A stretch of DNA of 64,000 nucleotides from Photobacterium piscicola (lineage in GTDB: Bacteria; Pseudomonadota; Gammaproteobacteria; Enterobacterales; Vibrionaceae). The stretch is taken from positions 496,001-560,000 of the forward strand of contig NZ_FUZI01000002.1 of the NCBI RefSeq assembly GCF_900166965.1, written 5' to 3'. Below are positions 50,221 to 59,896 of the stretch, piece by piece (within the stretch, counting starts at the first letter, position 1; every line of letters begins with the position of its first letter). The position numbers and the translations under genes are program-made. The notes beneath the pieces were generated by a model. That model was not told where the DNA came from. It searched no databases and saw nothing but the letters and a program-made list of their open reading frames with translations.

Positions 50221-50679
50221 TTACTTTTTCGCAATAGGATCGACGAAAGTAACCGCCATATCCCAAGGTTGTTCAATCCAAGTATCTTGTGGAATACTAA
50301 CAACAAAATCATCAACTAAATGCTGACCCGCAGGCTTAGCACATACTGTTACAAACTTAGCGCGTGGGTACATTTCACGAATTTTTTCAGCAGTACCACC
50401 AGTATCAACCAAGTCATCAACCACGATAAAGCCTTCACCGTCACCATCAGCTTGCTTGATCACTTTCATATCTCGCTGGTGATCATGATCGTAGCTTGCG
50501 ATACATACGGTATCAACATGACGAATGCCTAATTCGCGCGCCAAAATAGCAGCTGGCACTAAACCGCCACGACTAACTGCAATAATACCTGTCCACTGCT
50601 CTGCTGGTAGCAATTTTTCTGCTAGCTGGCGCGTGTACATTTGCATGTTATCCCAAGTGATGACGAATTTATTACTCAT
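50221..50679 (-). CDS. gpt: Xanthine-guanine phosphoribosyltransferase
   Basis: Purine salvage enzyme that converts xanthine and guanine to nucleotides with PRPP. 152 aa. PRPP-binding motif [19 protein letters not shown]-terminal [25 protein letters not shown]-like loop [12 protein letters not shown]. Followed by a terminator, preceded by the purine permease gene on the same strand (68 bases), so they form a purine-salvage neighbourhood. Confidence 0.96.
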   Translation of the reverse strand: MSNKFVITWDNMQMYTRQLAEKLLPAEQWTGIIAVSRGGLVPAAILARELGIRHVDTVCIASYDHDHQRDMKVIKQADGDGEGFIVVDDLVDTGGTAEKIREMYPRAKFVTVCAKPAGQHLVDDFVVSIPQDTWIEQPWDMAVTFVDPIAKK

Positions 50680-50747
50680 AGTAAAACAACCTCTGAAACA
50701 GCGATTTAAAACCGCATAAATTTATGTAAACGTATATAACATTACGC

Positions 50748-52037
50748 TTATAAGAAAATAATCTTCGCAAGAAATAGCGCTGAAATAACCCATACACTAA
50801 TGTTTACTTCACGTCCCTTGCCACTCAATGCTTTTACGACCGCAAATGTGATAAAACCAAGACCAATACCTTCCGCAATTGAATAAGTTAAAGGCATTAG
50901 TAAACACACAACCACCACCGGCGCCGCTTCTGTTAAATCTCGCCACTCAATCGATACCAAACCTGACATCATTAAAATCGCGACATAAAACAGCGCACCC
51001 GCCGTTGCATAGGCTGGAACCATTCCAGCCAATGGGGCAAAAAATAAGGCTAATAAGAATAACACGCCAACTGTTACGGCTGTTAGACCTGTACGACCGC
51101 CAACTGCGACACCCGACACACTCTCAACAAAAGATGTGGTATTTGACGTCCCCAATAGTGCACCAATCGAGGTTGCAGTACTGTCGGCTAATAGTGCTCG
51201 GTTTAAACGCGGTAATTTTCCGTCTTCACCAATTAAGTTTGCTTTAGTTGCAACACCGACCAATGTGCCTGCGGTATCAAACAAATCAACAAACAAAAAG
51301 GCAAACACAATTGAAATTAACCCCACTTCCATCGCGCCTGAAAAATCAAGCTGCATAAAGGTTGGAGCAATGCTTGGTGGCATTGACATAATGCCGTTGT
51401 AATCCACTTCACCAACAATAATGCTGATTGCAGTTACAATTAAAATCGCAATTAATACCGCCGCTTTAAAACCACGTTGTACTAAAGAAATCGTCAGGAA
51501 AAAACCGAGTGCAGCCATTATTGCTGGAAAACTGGTTAAATCACCGGCGGTGACTAATGTTGCAGGACTCGCCACAACAATGCCTGATGTTTGCAAAGCA
51601 ATGAACGCTAAAAACAGACCAATACCGGCTGAAATACCGATACGTAATGAATGAGGAATCGCGTTGATAATCCATTCACGGACGCGCATAACACTCAATG
51701 CAATAAAGCATAAGCCAGATAAAAATACTGCTGCTAATGCCACTTGCCATGTATGACCCATACCTAAAACAACGGTATAAGTAAAAAAGGCGTTAAGTCC
51801 CATGCCCGGTGCTTGTGCGACAGGATAGTTAGCATAAAAACCCATCACAAAGCAGCCAATCATTGCCGCTAAACAAGTAGCAACAAACACTGAACCTTGA
51901 TCCATTCCTGTACTGGCTAGCATAGTGGGGTTTACAAAAATAATATAAGCCATTGTCAGGAAGGTAGTAACACCTGCCATAATTTCAGTGCGCACAGTTG
52001 TGCCATTTTCAGTGAGTTTAAATAACTTTTCTAGCAT
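50748..52037 (-). CDS. NCS2/AzgA-like purine permease
   Basis: Inner-membrane xanthine/guanine/hypoxanthine-type permease with about twelve to fourteen helices. Seen: LFKLTENGTTVRTEIMAGVTTFLTMAYIIFVNP at the N-terminus, GMGLNAFFTY, and FVDLFDTAGTLVGVATKA. This signature belongs to the AzgA (GhxP/AdeP) branch of NCS2; whether it prefers guanine/hypoxanthine or adenine cannot be told. 429 aa. The ATG at 52037 fits the family; a longer frame upstream runs over the promoter. A PurR-like operator is upstream, and gpt follows. Confidence 0.9.
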   Translation of the reverse strand: MLEKLFKLTENGTTVRTEIMAGVTTFLTMAYIIFVNPTMLASTGMDQGSVFVATCLAAMIGCFVMGFYANYPVAQAPGMGLNAFFTYTVVLGMGHTWQVALAAVFLSGLCFIALSVMRVREWIINAIPHSLRIGISAGIGLFLAFIALQTSGIVVASPATLVTAGDLTSFPAIMAALGFFLTISLVQRGFKAAVLIAILIVTAISIIVGEVDYNGIMSMPPSIAPTFMQLDFSGAMEVGLISIVFAFLFVDLFDTAGTLVGVATKANLIGEDGKLPRLNRALLADSTATSIGALLGTSNTTSFVESVSGVAVGGRTGLTAVTVGVLFLLALFFAPLAGMVPAYATAGALFYVAILMMSGLVSIEWRDLTEAAPVVVVCLLMPLTYSIAEGIGLGFITFAVVKALSGKGREVNISVWVISALFLAKIIFL

Positions 52038-52089
52038 GCTTCTCGGTTCCTTAGAGATACGCAATAAAGTAACAAACAACGCCAAGAAA

Positions 52090-52105
52090 TAGAAAACGAT
52101 TGCGC
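52090..52105 (-). promoter_or_regulatory. PurR-like operator upstream of the purine permease
   Basis: The minus strand reads GCGCAATCGTTTTCTA. This matches the PurR consensus ANGCAANCGNTTNCNT at 14 of 16 positions, including all the core; the two outer bases differ. It lies about 20 bases downstream of a TATAAT at 52123-52128, a typical repression position. Confidence 0.7.
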
Positions 52106-52122
52106 AATCCATTTCGGGGCTG

Positions 52123-52128
52123 ATTATA
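52123..52128 (-). promoter_or_regulatory. Putative -10 element of the purine permease
   Basis: Exact TATAAT on the minus strand; a weak -35 (CTGGAA-like) is about 18 bases upstream. The predicted start near 52116 would put the PurR-like box at about +11 to +26. Confidence 0.5.
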
Positions 52129-52352
52129 ATCATGCGATCACGCAATTTCCAGATTTTATCGTTGAAAAGCGTAAAACAATAACTATCAGTCTTGATATAA
52201 CTTAAGTAACGTCTATTTAAAGTATATTTATCAGTTAATTAAAAATAAAACATCCATGGCTATTTTTTGAACATTTACTTTTTAAATAACTAAACAAGTG
52301 TTAATAAAGGCCGATAACCAGAATAAAAATGAGGGTATAACATAAAAAGCAG

Positions 52353-52384
52353 CTAAAAAAACGCCACTTCAAAGGGAAGTGGCG
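52353..52384 (-). terminator. Terminator of the small transcription unit
   Basis: On the minus strand CGCCACTTC pairs with GAAGTGGCG (9 bp, 5-base loop) followed by seven T. It lies about 100 bases after the 29-codon ORF and well before the permease promoter. Confidence 0.85.
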
Positions 52385-52491
52385 GCAGAATGTTGCAGAT
52401 AACTGGATAGTGTTATCGAGATATTCTTAATTTAAGGGGATGAACAAACTTGCATTTGTTTCGTTGAAAGCAACAAAACAATAAAATCTAA

Positions 52492-52581
52492 TTAGTAACG
52501 GTACGGCGTTGGGTAATGGAAGTTACTTGTATATACAGTACGGTTATTCCAAAAATGTGTCATTGAAGAAAAAATTTTCAT
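52492..52581 (-). CDS. 29-aa small ORF with folded leader
   Basis: Short frame MKIFSSMTHFWNNRTVY then a Ser/Asn/His/Tyr/Pro-rich end and stop. An AAGG lies about 9 bases upstream. It is framed by a good promoter (52731-52759), a folded leader and a terminator (52353-52384), so the transcript of about 370 bases looks real. It could be a leader peptide, a small toxic or membrane-interacting peptide, or a chance ORF in a small RNA. No homologue recognised. Low coding evidence because of size. Confidence 0.5.
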   Translation of the reverse strand: MKIFSSMTHFWNNRTVYTSNFHYPTPYRY

Positions 52582-52597
52582 TTAAATCACCTTAGTC

Positions 52598-52647
52598 ATA
52601 AGTACACCAACGTCATCGTTAGTGGCTTGCCATCGCGGCTCACTTAT
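52598..52647 (-). ncRNA. Candidate folded leader (three-way junction) before the small ORF
   Basis: An outer 6-bp stem (ATAAGT 52598-52603 with ACTTAT 52642-52647) encloses a perfect 8-bp hairpin CACTAACG-ATGA-CGTTGGTG (52605-52624, minus strand, one G-T) and a weak GCC/GGC hairpin. Further upstream is a GTTCA/TGAAC hairpin at 52676-52688. Structure is predicted by eye only. Confidence 0.5.
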
Positions 52648-52730
52648 TCTCGGTTCCTTGGAGGCGATATCTCGGGTTCATCCTGAACGTGTCGTGTTAA
52701 TCATTGTGCCTATCAATCGGGCATGACTAA

Positions 52731-52759
52731 ACTATAGCCAAAATGAAATAAATTTACAA
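52731..52759 (-). promoter_or_regulatory. Promoter of the small transcription unit
   Basis: Minus strand TTGTAA (52759-52754), a 17-base spacer and TATAGT (52736-52731). The predicted start is about 52724. An AAATGTGATCT half-site, as in CRP sites, lies upstream at 52774-52784. Confidence 0.65.
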
Positions 52760-52784
52760 CGTTTTTTTTAAGTAGATCACATTT

Positions 52785-53118
52785 TCTGCTTTTTTAACTT
52801 GAGATATGGCTTTTCGTGTAAATTTATTACATTATTATTTGGTTATATTTCAATCCCTCTCTTTTTGGATGTTTTTCAGCACATTTGATCATATAAAAGA
52901 CATAACCACAATTATGATTGAGGATAACGGCATCAGTGCCGTAATAATCGCAGAAATCAGTGCTATAAGATTTTATTATTTGCCCTATCTCCCCTAAAGG
53001 CAGAGTGATATGCTAAAACCAAAGCGATAAAAACACTCGCTACCTATTTTGTCATTTTACGGCTAAGACCCTACAAAATGACACTAGCCCAGTCTCGTAT
53101 ATTAAAAGGAAGGCTACC
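52785..53118. other. Region upstream of pepD
   Basis: About 330 bases, presumably with the pepD promoter. A short plus-strand frame (52806-52997) is present but unconvincing. Confidence 0.4.
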
Positions 53119-54579
53119 GTGTCTGAAATTACTCAACTATCACCAAAAGCTGTTTGGCATTTCTTTGATCAGATTTGTTCAATCCCTCACCCTTCTAAAT
53201 ATGAAGAGCAACTAGCACAATACATTGTGTCGTTCGCACAGGCGGAAGGATTAGATGTTCGTCGTGATAATGCCGGCAACGTTATTATTAAAAAACCAGC
53301 AACAGCTGGCATGGAAAACCGTAAAGGCGTTGTACTTCAAGCACACATTGATATGGTGCCACAAAAAAATGAAGACACTGTCCACGACTTTACTCAAGAT
53401 CCAATTCTGCCATTTATTGATGGTGAATGGGTAACGGCGACAGGCACAACACTAGGTGCAGACAATGGCATGGGTATGGCTACCTGCCTTGCCATTCTAG
53501 CGGCTAAAGACATCGAACATGGTCCATTAGAAGTATTATTAACCATCGATGAAGAAACAGGCATGACAGGTGCTTTTGGTTTGGAAGCAGGCTGGCTTGA
53601 GGGTGATATTCTATTGAATACTGACTCTGAGCAAGAAGGCGAAGTTTACATGGGTTGCGCAGGCGGTGTTGATGTTGCGTTGACCATTGATATTCAACGC
53701 GAAGCTGTTCCGGCTGAACATCAAGCAATTAAATTAGTTGTTAAAGGCCTAAAAGGCGGTCACTCAGGCTGTGATATTCATACTGGTCGTGGTAACGCGA
53801 ATAAAATAATGGCGCGTTTCTTAGTGGGTCATGCTAATGAGCTTGATTTACGTATCAACAATTTCACTGGTGGTAGCTTACGTAATGCCCTACCACGTGA
53901 AGCAAGCGTTGTTGCAACATTACCAGCGGCAAATATCGATAAGCTTAATACGTTATTTGCTCATTACCAACAAATCGTTAGTGCTGAATTAGGCCATGTT
54001 GAAACTGACATTACCTTATTTACTGAAGCATGTGCACAACCTAGCGATGTTATGGTACTGGCTGACCAAACACGTTTAATGCATACGTTAAATGTTTGTC
54101 CTAACGGTGTTATTCGCATGAGCGATGATATTGAAGGCGTAGTAGAAACATCATTAAACATGGGTGTCATCACGACTGAAACAAACACAGTAACGATCCT
54201 ATGTCTGATTCGTTCATTGATCGATTCTGGTCGTAGCTACGTTGAAGGTATGTTGCAATCATTAGCGGCACTTACTGGCGCACAGTGTGTTTCATCTGGC
54301 GCATACCCAGGTTGGAAACCTGATGCTGATTCTGAAATCATGCAAGTATTCCGTGATACCTATCAGCAGATGTATGGAAATAAACCTAACATCATGGTGA
54401 TCCACGCTGGTCTTGAGTGTGGCCTATTTAAAGAACCATACCCAGAAATGGATATGCTATCTTTTGGCCCAACAATCAAATTCCCTCACTCTCCAGATGA
54501 GAAAGTGAAAATTGATACCGTACAAATGTTCTGGGATCAAATGCTAGCGATTCTGAAAAATATTCCTGTTAAAAAATAA
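53119..54579 (+). CDS. pepD: Aminoacyl-histidine dipeptidase (peptidase D)
   Basis: M20-family metallo-dipeptidase with broad dipeptide activity, including Xaa-His. Metal-ligand motifs: LQAHIDMVPQK, GADNGMGMA, TIDEETGMTGA, and a late VIHAGLECGLF. 486 aa, standard. The start is a GTG at 53119 with AAGGAAGG upstream. It is monocistronic with its own terminator and convergent with dinB. Confidence 0.96.
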   Translation: MSEITQLSPKAVWHFFDQICSIPHPSKYEEQLAQYIVSFAQAEGLDVRRDNAGNVIIKKPATAGMENRKGVVLQAHIDMVPQKNEDTVHDFTQDPILPFIDGEWVTATGTTLGADNGMGMATCLAILAAKDIEHGPLEVLLTIDEETGMTGAFGLEAGWLEGDILLNTDSEQEGEVYMGCAGGVDVALTIDIQREAVPAEHQAIKLVVKGLKGGHSGCDIHTGRGNANKIMARFLVGHANELDLRINNFTGGSLRNALPREASVVATLPAANIDKLNTLFAHYQQIVSAELGHVETDITLFTEACAQPSDVMVLADQTRLMHTLNVCPNGVIRMSDDIEGVVETSLNMGVITTETNTVTILCLIRSLIDSGRSYVEGMLQSLAALTGAQCVSSGAYPGWKPDADSEIMQVFRDTYQQMYGNKPNIMVIHAGLECGLFKEPYPEMDMLSFGPTIKFPHSPDEKVKIDTVQMFWDQMLAILKNIPVKK

Positions 54580-54603
54580 CTCGAATAATTGAAGTATGAA
54601 TTC

Positions 54604-54632
54604 AAAACGGGCCTCGTGCCCGTTTTTTATTG
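54604..54632 (+). terminator. pepD terminator
   Basis: AAAACGGG / CCCGTTTT stem with a CCTCGTG loop and T-run; it may also act against the convergent dinB transcript. Confidence 0.88.
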
Positions 54633-54639
54633 GGGTGTA

Positions 54640-55728
54640 TTAATCTTTATTATTATCAAAACTAAATGATAACTGCTGGGCTTTTAATCCTTGATCTAAA
54701 CCCACACTTAATCCAATAAGACGAATTTCTCGTCCTTGTTGACGTGTCAGTGCTTCTGTTAACAGTGGTATAAATTGCTGTTTATCCAATAACGGGTAAC
54801 TATGCTCTACTGTTGTTTGCTGAAAATCGGCAAATTTTAATTTTACCCCTTGTTTAGCAATATTCAGTTGCGGCCGTACTTTTCGCAACCGCTGTTCAAG
54901 CTCTAAATGTAAGTGCTCAATTACCTGCCAACATTCGTCATAACTGGCTATATTTTTACTAAACGTACGTTCAACGCCAACAGATTTTCGCTGACGTTCC
55001 ACAATCACTTCACGCTCATCGATACCATGGGCACGTAACCATAATGATTGTCCAAACTTACCGAACTGTTGCAGTAGCTGCTGTTGTGCATAATTTTGAA
55101 CATCACGGCCGACATACAATCCTTGTTGATGTAGTTTTTGAATAGTGACTTTCCCAACCCCTGGAATTTTCTCCAGTTTTAGCTCTGCGACAAAGTCATC
55201 CACTTGTTCGGGGGTTACTACATATTGACCATTGGGCTTATTAAGATCAGATGCTACTTTTGCAATAAATTTAACCGGAGCAATGCCAGCAGATGCCGTT
55301 AGTTGCAACTCTTGTTCTATAGCTTGTCGAATATGTTGTGCAATCAAGGTTGCAGAGCCGTGCAACATCTCACAATCACTGACATCTAAATAAGCTTCAT
55401 CTAATGATAACGGTTCAATTTTATCGGTGTAGCGAGCAAAGATAGCCCGTATTTGCTGAGAAACTTGACGATATATTTCCATTCGTCCATGCACTAACGT
55501 TAAATGCGGGCACAGTTTCATTGCTTGTGCAGTCGGCATTGCTGAATGCACCCCATATTTACGGGCGAGATAATTACATGTGCTCACCACCCCTCGTTGC
55601 TCAGAACGCCCACCAATAGCGATTGGAATATCACGTAAAGCCGGGTTATCACGCATTTCAACAGCTGCATAAAAGCAATCCATATCAACATGGATAATTT
55701 TACGTTGGATAGACAATGGATTGGTCAC
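54640..55728 (-). CDS. dinB: DNA polymerase IV
   Basis: Y-family error-prone polymerase, SOS inducible in E. coli. Catalytic motifs: IIHVDMDCFYAAVEMRDNP at the N-terminus and PLSLDEAYLDVS; YSIPTAQAM-like loop as HSAMPTAQAM; HhH segment GVGKVTIQKLHQ; little-finger domain C-terminal. 362 aa. The start is a GTG at 55728 with only a weak RBS. A C-terminal beta-clamp motif is plausible (QLSFSF). Divergent region upstream shows no obvious LexA box to me. Confidence 0.95.
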   Translation of the reverse strand: MTNPLSIQRKIIHVDMDCFYAAVEMRDNPALRDIPIAIGGRSEQRGVVSTCNYLARKYGVHSAMPTAQAMKLCPHLTLVHGRMEIYRQVSQQIRAIFARYTDKIEPLSLDEAYLDVSDCEMLHGSATLIAQHIRQAIEQELQLTASAGIAPVKFIAKVASDLNKPNGQYVVTPEQVDDFVAELKLEKIPGVGKVTIQKLHQQGLYVGRDVQNYAQQQLLQQFGKFGQSLWLRAHGIDEREVIVERQRKSVGVERTFSKNIASYDECWQVIEHLHLELEQRLRKVRPQLNIAKQGVKLKFADFQQTTVEHSYPLLDKQQFIPLLTEALTRQQGREIRLIGLSVGLDQGLKAQQLSFSFDNNKD

Positions 55729-55911
55729 AGCAAATACTCATTGATGAACACAGCAAATAACTGTTTTTATATACAGTCATTATACGACAATTTACTGAAT
55801 CAGTGCCAATATAGCAATGACCATTTTTCCAAATGGGGCGATGGAGAATGTAACAGAAGCTACATCACAGCACTTTTTTATCGGCTTGGATTTCATTTAA
55901 ATTACACTCAT

Positions 55912-55953
55912 AAAAAAACCCAGGTATGACAATTTCGTTGTCGTACCTAGGTT
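55912..55953 (-). terminator. Terminator after nqrM
   Basis: Long imperfect stem AACCCAGGTATGACAA / TTGTCGTACCTAGGTT (one mismatch, one G-T) with seven T on the minus side; ends the apbE-nqrM unit. Confidence 0.85.
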
Positions 55954-55993
55954 TCAGAGTAAGTAATAACTTACATTGTGTGATTAAAACCGA

Positions 55994-56215
55994 TTATATA
56001 ATCTGATTTTTCTTCCATTCAGCCTGACGTGCAGCACGAGCTTCTCGTTTTTTACGTGCATCACACGGTTCAGGACAATCACATTCTTTTGCGATACCAA
56101 TGCCGTCTAAACCGCCACAACTACCACTAACAGACTTACGCTGAAAAATATACCCTACTGCCATTGCAATAATAACCAGTAGAAAAACAGCAAATGTTAC
56201 TAAATAAATTGCCAT
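55994..56215 (-). CDS. nqrM: Na+-NQR maturation protein NqrM
   Basis: 73 aa, one N-terminal membrane helix (YLVTFAVFLLVIIAMAVGYIF) and a Cys motif: SCGGLDG at Cys33 and ECDCPEPC at 45, 47 and 51. This is the DUF539/NqrM pattern, needed to insert an iron centre between NqrD and NqrE in V. harveyi. It follows apbE by 11 bases, the usual order. Confidence 0.93.
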   Translation of the reverse strand: MAIYLVTFAVFLLVIIAMAVGYIFQRKSVSGSCGGLDGIGIAKECDCPEPCDARKKREARAARQAEWKKNQII

Positions 56216-56226
56216 GGAAGCCTCTA

Positions 56227-57252
56227 TTATTTTTTATCTACGTATTGCTCAAAAGTCTTTGATTTGTATTCAACAAAGCCATCTTTGGTTTTTACAATCA
56301 ACATAACAGGAATATTTTCTTGGTTTGCGAGTGCAATTGATTCATCCTCACCCATTACAGAGAAGGTTGTCGCATAAGCATCTGCCGTCATGCATGATGG
56401 CGCAATAACAGTTACCGACACTACATGATTATCAATAGGACGGCCAGTTTTAGGGTTAATCAAGTGTGAATAACGTACGCCATTTTCATCAAAGTAATTA
56501 CGATAATCACCTGATGTTGCAATCGCCATATCACCCGCCTGAAGAATTTCTTGTACCGCACGTTCATTCTCTACTGGTTTTTCAACAGCAATACGCCATA
56601 AAACATTGGCTTGATTTTTACCTTGCAAGCGAAGCTCACCACCGACATCAACCATGAAGTTTTTAACGTGTAAATCATCTTTTAGATAATCAGCAACCAC
56701 ATCAACACCATAGCCTTTAGCGATTGATGATAAATCGACATATAACTTAGCTTCATCTTTAATAAGTTTATTATCAGGTAAAACTTTCACATGCTGATAA
56801 CCCACTTCAGATAAGCGAGTCGTCACTTCTTTATCGGTTGGAATTGATTCAGGGCGTGCTTCAGGGCCAAAGCTCCATAAATTAACCACAGGTCCAACAG
56901 TCACATCATAAGCACCATTACTAACCTTAGAGATACGTAAGGCTTCAGTGATCACTTTCGCGGTTGCCGCAGAGACAGGAAAAGCTTTATTGGCTGGCGC
57001 TTGATTAAATAAACTTAATTCTGAATTTGGACGGTAAGTCGACATTTGATCGTTAACTAACTCTAAACGACGATCGATCTCTTTTTGAATTTCTTTTGCT
57101 GTTGGCAAACCATCTTGATTTATTATTTTAATTGAATAATAGGTTCCCATTGTCGAGCCATTAATAGTGATTTGCTGACGCTGATCACTACAGCCGGCAA
57201 GCGCTAACAATGCTGTAATCACAAATACAGCCCGAATAAGGAACATTTTCAT
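56227..57252 (-). CDS. apbE: FAD:protein FMN transferase ApbE
   Basis: Periplasmic flavin transferase that attaches FMN covalently to Thr of NqrB and NqrC. Lipoprotein signal MKMFLIRAVFVITALLALAGC. Family motifs: NGSTMGTYYSIKI, YDVTVGPVVNLWSFGP, VDLSSIAKGYGVDVV and a late TADAYATTFSVMG. 341 aa. ATG at 57252 with GGAG seven bases upstream. A terminator separates it from nqrF, so it has partly independent expression. Confidence 0.96.
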   Translation of the reverse strand: MKMFLIRAVFVITALLALAGCSDQRQQITINGSTMGTYYSIKIINQDGLPTAKEIQKEIDRRLELVNDQMSTYRPNSELSLFNQAPANKAFPVSAATAKVITEALRISKVSNGAYDVTVGPVVNLWSFGPEARPESIPTDKEVTTRLSEVGYQHVKVLPDNKLIKDEAKLYVDLSSIAKGYGVDVVADYLKDDLHVKNFMVDVGGELRLQGKNQANVLWRIAVEKPVENERAVQEILQAGDMAIATSGDYRNYFDENGVRYSHLINPKTGRPIDNHVVSVTVIAPSCMTADAYATTFSVMGEDESIALANQENIPVMLIVKTKDGFVEYKSKTFEQYVDKK

Positions 57253-57357
57253 TCAACTACTCCAATGAAATAAAGGTAATTTTTACTCTAGGGACCATAG
57301 TTAGTCATTACTAACTGATAATAACCACAATAAAAATAACATTATTATTCATTAATA

Positions 57358-57390
57358 ATGAAAAAGGCTGACCTTAATAGGCCAGCCTTC
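57358..57390 (-). terminator. Terminator after nqrF
   Basis: Stem AAGGCTGxCC / GGxCAGCCTT with a six-base loop and five T on the minus strand, directly after nqrF. It probably reduces read-through to apbE. Confidence 0.8.
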
Positions 57391-57412
57391 TTTCAAGGCG
57401 AAGGGCTAGTAA

Positions 57413-58636
57413 TTAGCCACCGAAATCATCCAATAGAATGTTTTCATCTTCAACACCAAGATCTTTCAGCATGCTGATAACAGCTGCGTTCATCATTGGT
57501 GGACCACACATGTAGTACTCACAATCTTCAGGTGCTTCATGATCACGTAAGTAGTTTTCATAAAGAACGTTGTGAATAAAGCCAGTGTAACCATCCCAAT
57601 TATCTTCAGGCTGTGGATCTGATAGCGCACAATGCCATACAAAGTTAGGGTTCTCTGCAGCTAGTGCATCAAAATCCTCTTCATAGAACATTTCACGCTT
57701 AGAACGTGCACCGTACCAGTAAGACATCTTACGCTTAGAGTGTAGACGCTTAAGTTGGTCGAAGATATGTGAACGCATTGGCGCCATACCTGCACCACCA
57801 CCTACGAATACCATTTCATTTTCAGTGTCTTTCGCGAAGAACTCACCGAAAGGACCAGAAATAGTACACTTGTCACCTTCTTTCAGTGACCAGATGAATG
57901 ATGACATTTGACCAGGAGCTACATCAGGATTATTCGGCGGCGGCGTAGCAATACGTACGTTTAGCAAAATAATACCGAACTCTTCTGGGTAGTTAGCCAT
58001 TGAGTAAGCACGGATGATATCTTCATCAACCTTAGACTCGTAGCGGAACAAGTTAAACTTATCCCAGTCGCCACGGTACTCTTCTGGTACATCAAAGTCT
58101 GAGTATTTAATGTGGTGAGCCGGTGCTTCAATCTGAATGTAACCACCAGCACGGAAAGGTACTGTTTCGCCATCAGGAATTTGAAGCTTAAGCTCTTTAA
58201 TGAAGGTTGCTTTGTTATCGTTAGAAATAACAGAACATTCCCACTTCTTCACACCAAAAATTTCTTCAGGAAGCTCGATGTCCATGTCAGATTTAACGTT
58301 AACCTGACACGCTAGACGTTCGCCTTCACGTGCTTCACCTTTAGAAATGTGATCAAGCTCTGTTGGTAGAATATCACCACCACCAGATTTAACTTTTACA
58401 CGACACTGACCACAAGAGCCACCGCCACCACATGCTGATGATACGAAAATACCGTTAGCAGAAAGTGCATTCAGTAGTTTACCGCCCGCACCTGTAGTGA
58501 TCGCTTTTTCTGGATCGCCGTTTACTGAGATAGTAATGTCACCTGATGGTACTAGCTTAGATTTAGCGAATAAAATCACTAAAACTAGAGCCAGGATAAT
58601 CAAGGTAAACATGCCTACGCCAAGAATAATATCCAT
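57413..58636 (-). CDS. nqrF: Na+-NQR subunit F
   Basis: NADH-oxidising subunit. N-terminal anchor helix, then a plant-type [2Fe-2S] domain (Cys69, 75, 78 in [13 protein letters not shown] and Cys110 in LACQ), an FAD domain ([11 protein letters not shown]) and an NADH domain ([21 protein letters not shown] at the end). 407 aa. Last gene of nqrABCDEF. Confidence 0.98.
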   Translation of the reverse strand: MDIILGVGMFTLIILALVLVILFAKSKLVPSGDITISVNGDPEKAITTGAGGKLLNALSANGIFVSSACGGGGSCGQCRVKVKSGGGDILPTELDHISKGEAREGERLACQVNVKSDMDIELPEEIFGVKKWECSVISNDNKATFIKELKLQIPDGETVPFRAGGYIQIEAPAHHIKYSDFDVPEEYRGDWDKFNLFRYESKVDEDIIRAYSMANYPEEFGIILLNVRIATPPPNNPDVAPGQMSSFIWSLKEGDKCTISGPFGEFFAKDTENEMVFVGGGAGMAPMRSHIFDQLKRLHSKRKMSYWYGARSKREMFYEEDFDALAAENPNFVWHCALSDPQPEDNWDGYTGFIHNVLYENYLRDHEAPEDCEYYMCGPPMMNAAVISMLKDLGVEDENILLDDFGG

Positions 58637-58659
58637 TGACTATTCCTTCCTTATCCTGA

Positions 58660-59256
58660 TTACAGCTGTACGCCAGAGAAAGACATAAAGCCTAACGCCA
58701 TAAGACCAACAGTGATAAAGGTAATACCTAAACCACGAAGACCCGCAGGTACATCTGAGTATTTCATCTTCTCACGGATACCCGCAAGCGCAACAATTGC
58801 CAACATCCAACCAACACCAGAGCCGAAGCCGTAGACGATTGATTCTGTGAAGTTGTAATCACGTTGCACCATGAAAGATACACCACCGAAGATTGCACAG
58901 TTAACTGTGATCAACGGTAAGAAAATACCTAACGCGTTGTATAGTGGCGGGAAGAAGCGATCAAGAACCATTTCAAGGATCTGAACCAATGCTGCGATCA
59001 CACCAATGAACGTAATAAAGTTCAAGAAGCTAAGGTCAACACCTGGGAAAATTGCACCATCTTTAAGTACATAGTTGTACACAAGATTGTTTAACGGTAC
59101 AGATAGTGTCAGTACTACGATTACCGCAACACCTAGACCAAAAGAGGTCTTAACTTTCTTAGACACAGCTAGGAAAGTACACATACCCAAGAAGAAAGAT
59201 AATGCCATGTTCTCGATAAAGATCGAGCGAATCAATAGGCTAATATAATGTTCCAT
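58660..59256 (-). CDS. nqrE: Na+-NQR subunit E
   Basis: 198 aa integral membrane subunit with about six helices, homologous to NqrD and RnfA. Seen: [30 protein letters not shown] at the start and VNCAIFGG with the Cys near the proposed iron centre. It pairs with NqrD in the Na+ channel region. It lies 8 bases after nqrD. Confidence 0.97.
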   Translation of the reverse strand: MEHYISLLIRSIFIENMALSFFLGMCTFLAVSKKVKTSFGLGVAVIVVLTLSVPLNNLVYNYVLKDGAIFPGVDLSFLNFITFIGVIAALVQILEMVLDRFFPPLYNALGIFLPLITVNCAIFGGVSFMVQRDYNFTESIVYGFGSGVGWMLAIVALAGIREKMKYSDVPAGLRGLGITFITVGLMALGFMSFSGVQL

Positions 59257-59263
59257 ATTCCTC

Positions 59264-59896
59264 TTACTCCTTCGCTTCTACTTGTTCTGGACGGAAAGTA
59301 CGAATAATCCAGATCATGAAACCAATTAGGAAGAACGCAGAAGGAGCCAACAGCATTAGGCCGTTCGGGTGATACCAACCGCCATCAGAAGCTAGAGGCA
59401 ATACCTGCATACCAAATAACTTACCTGAGCCTAAAAGCTCACGGAAGAAAGCCACAGTAATAAGTACAAAACCGTAACCTAAACCGTTACCGATACCATC
59501 AATAAATGCAGGTACTGGTGCAGATTTCATTGCGTATGCTTCCGCACGGCCCATTACGATACAGTTAGTAATGATCAAACCAACGAATACAGATAGCTGC
59601 TTTGATACATCGTAAAGGTATGCACGTAATACTTCGTCAACCACGATTACCAATGATGCGATAATCGCCATTTGCGCAATAATACGCACGCTGTTTGGAA
59701 TTTGATTACGAACTAATGATACGAAGAAGTTCGAAAATGCAGTTACCAATGTCACTGCAATTGTCATTACAAACGCAGTTTCTAACTTAGTAGTTACCGC
59801 TAACGCTGAACAAACACCAAGAATTTGTAATGCAATTGGGTTATTGCTGATAAAAGGTCCAAATAGGATCTTTTTCATTTCTTTAGTATCAGCCAT
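59264..59896 (-). CDS. nqrD: Na+-NQR subunit D
   Basis: 210 aa integral membrane subunit related to RnfE. Seen: [25 protein letters not shown] (cysteine in a membrane helix), [16 protein letters not shown] (second Cys). Its start overlaps the nqrC stop by eight bases, suggesting translational coupling. Confidence 0.97.
   Translation of the reverse strand: MADTKEMKKILFGPFISNNPIALQILGVCSALAVTTKLETAFVMTIAVTLVTAFSNFFVSLVRNQIPNSVRIIAQMAIIASLVIVVDEVLRAYLYDVSKQLSVFVGLIITNCIVMGRAEAYAMKSAPVPAFIDGIGNGLGYGFVLITVAFFRELLGSGKLFGMQVLPLASDGGWYHPNGLMLLAPSAFFLIGFMIWIIRTFRPEQVEAKE

Noticed and set aside
52806..52997. 63-codon plus-strand ORF before pepD
   Set aside because: No ribosome binding site, no family resemblance, sits in a promoter region.
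55690..55929. 79-codon plus-strand ORF
   Set aside because: Mostly antisense to the dinB start and promoter region and ends in the nqrM terminator; no RBS or recognisable domain.
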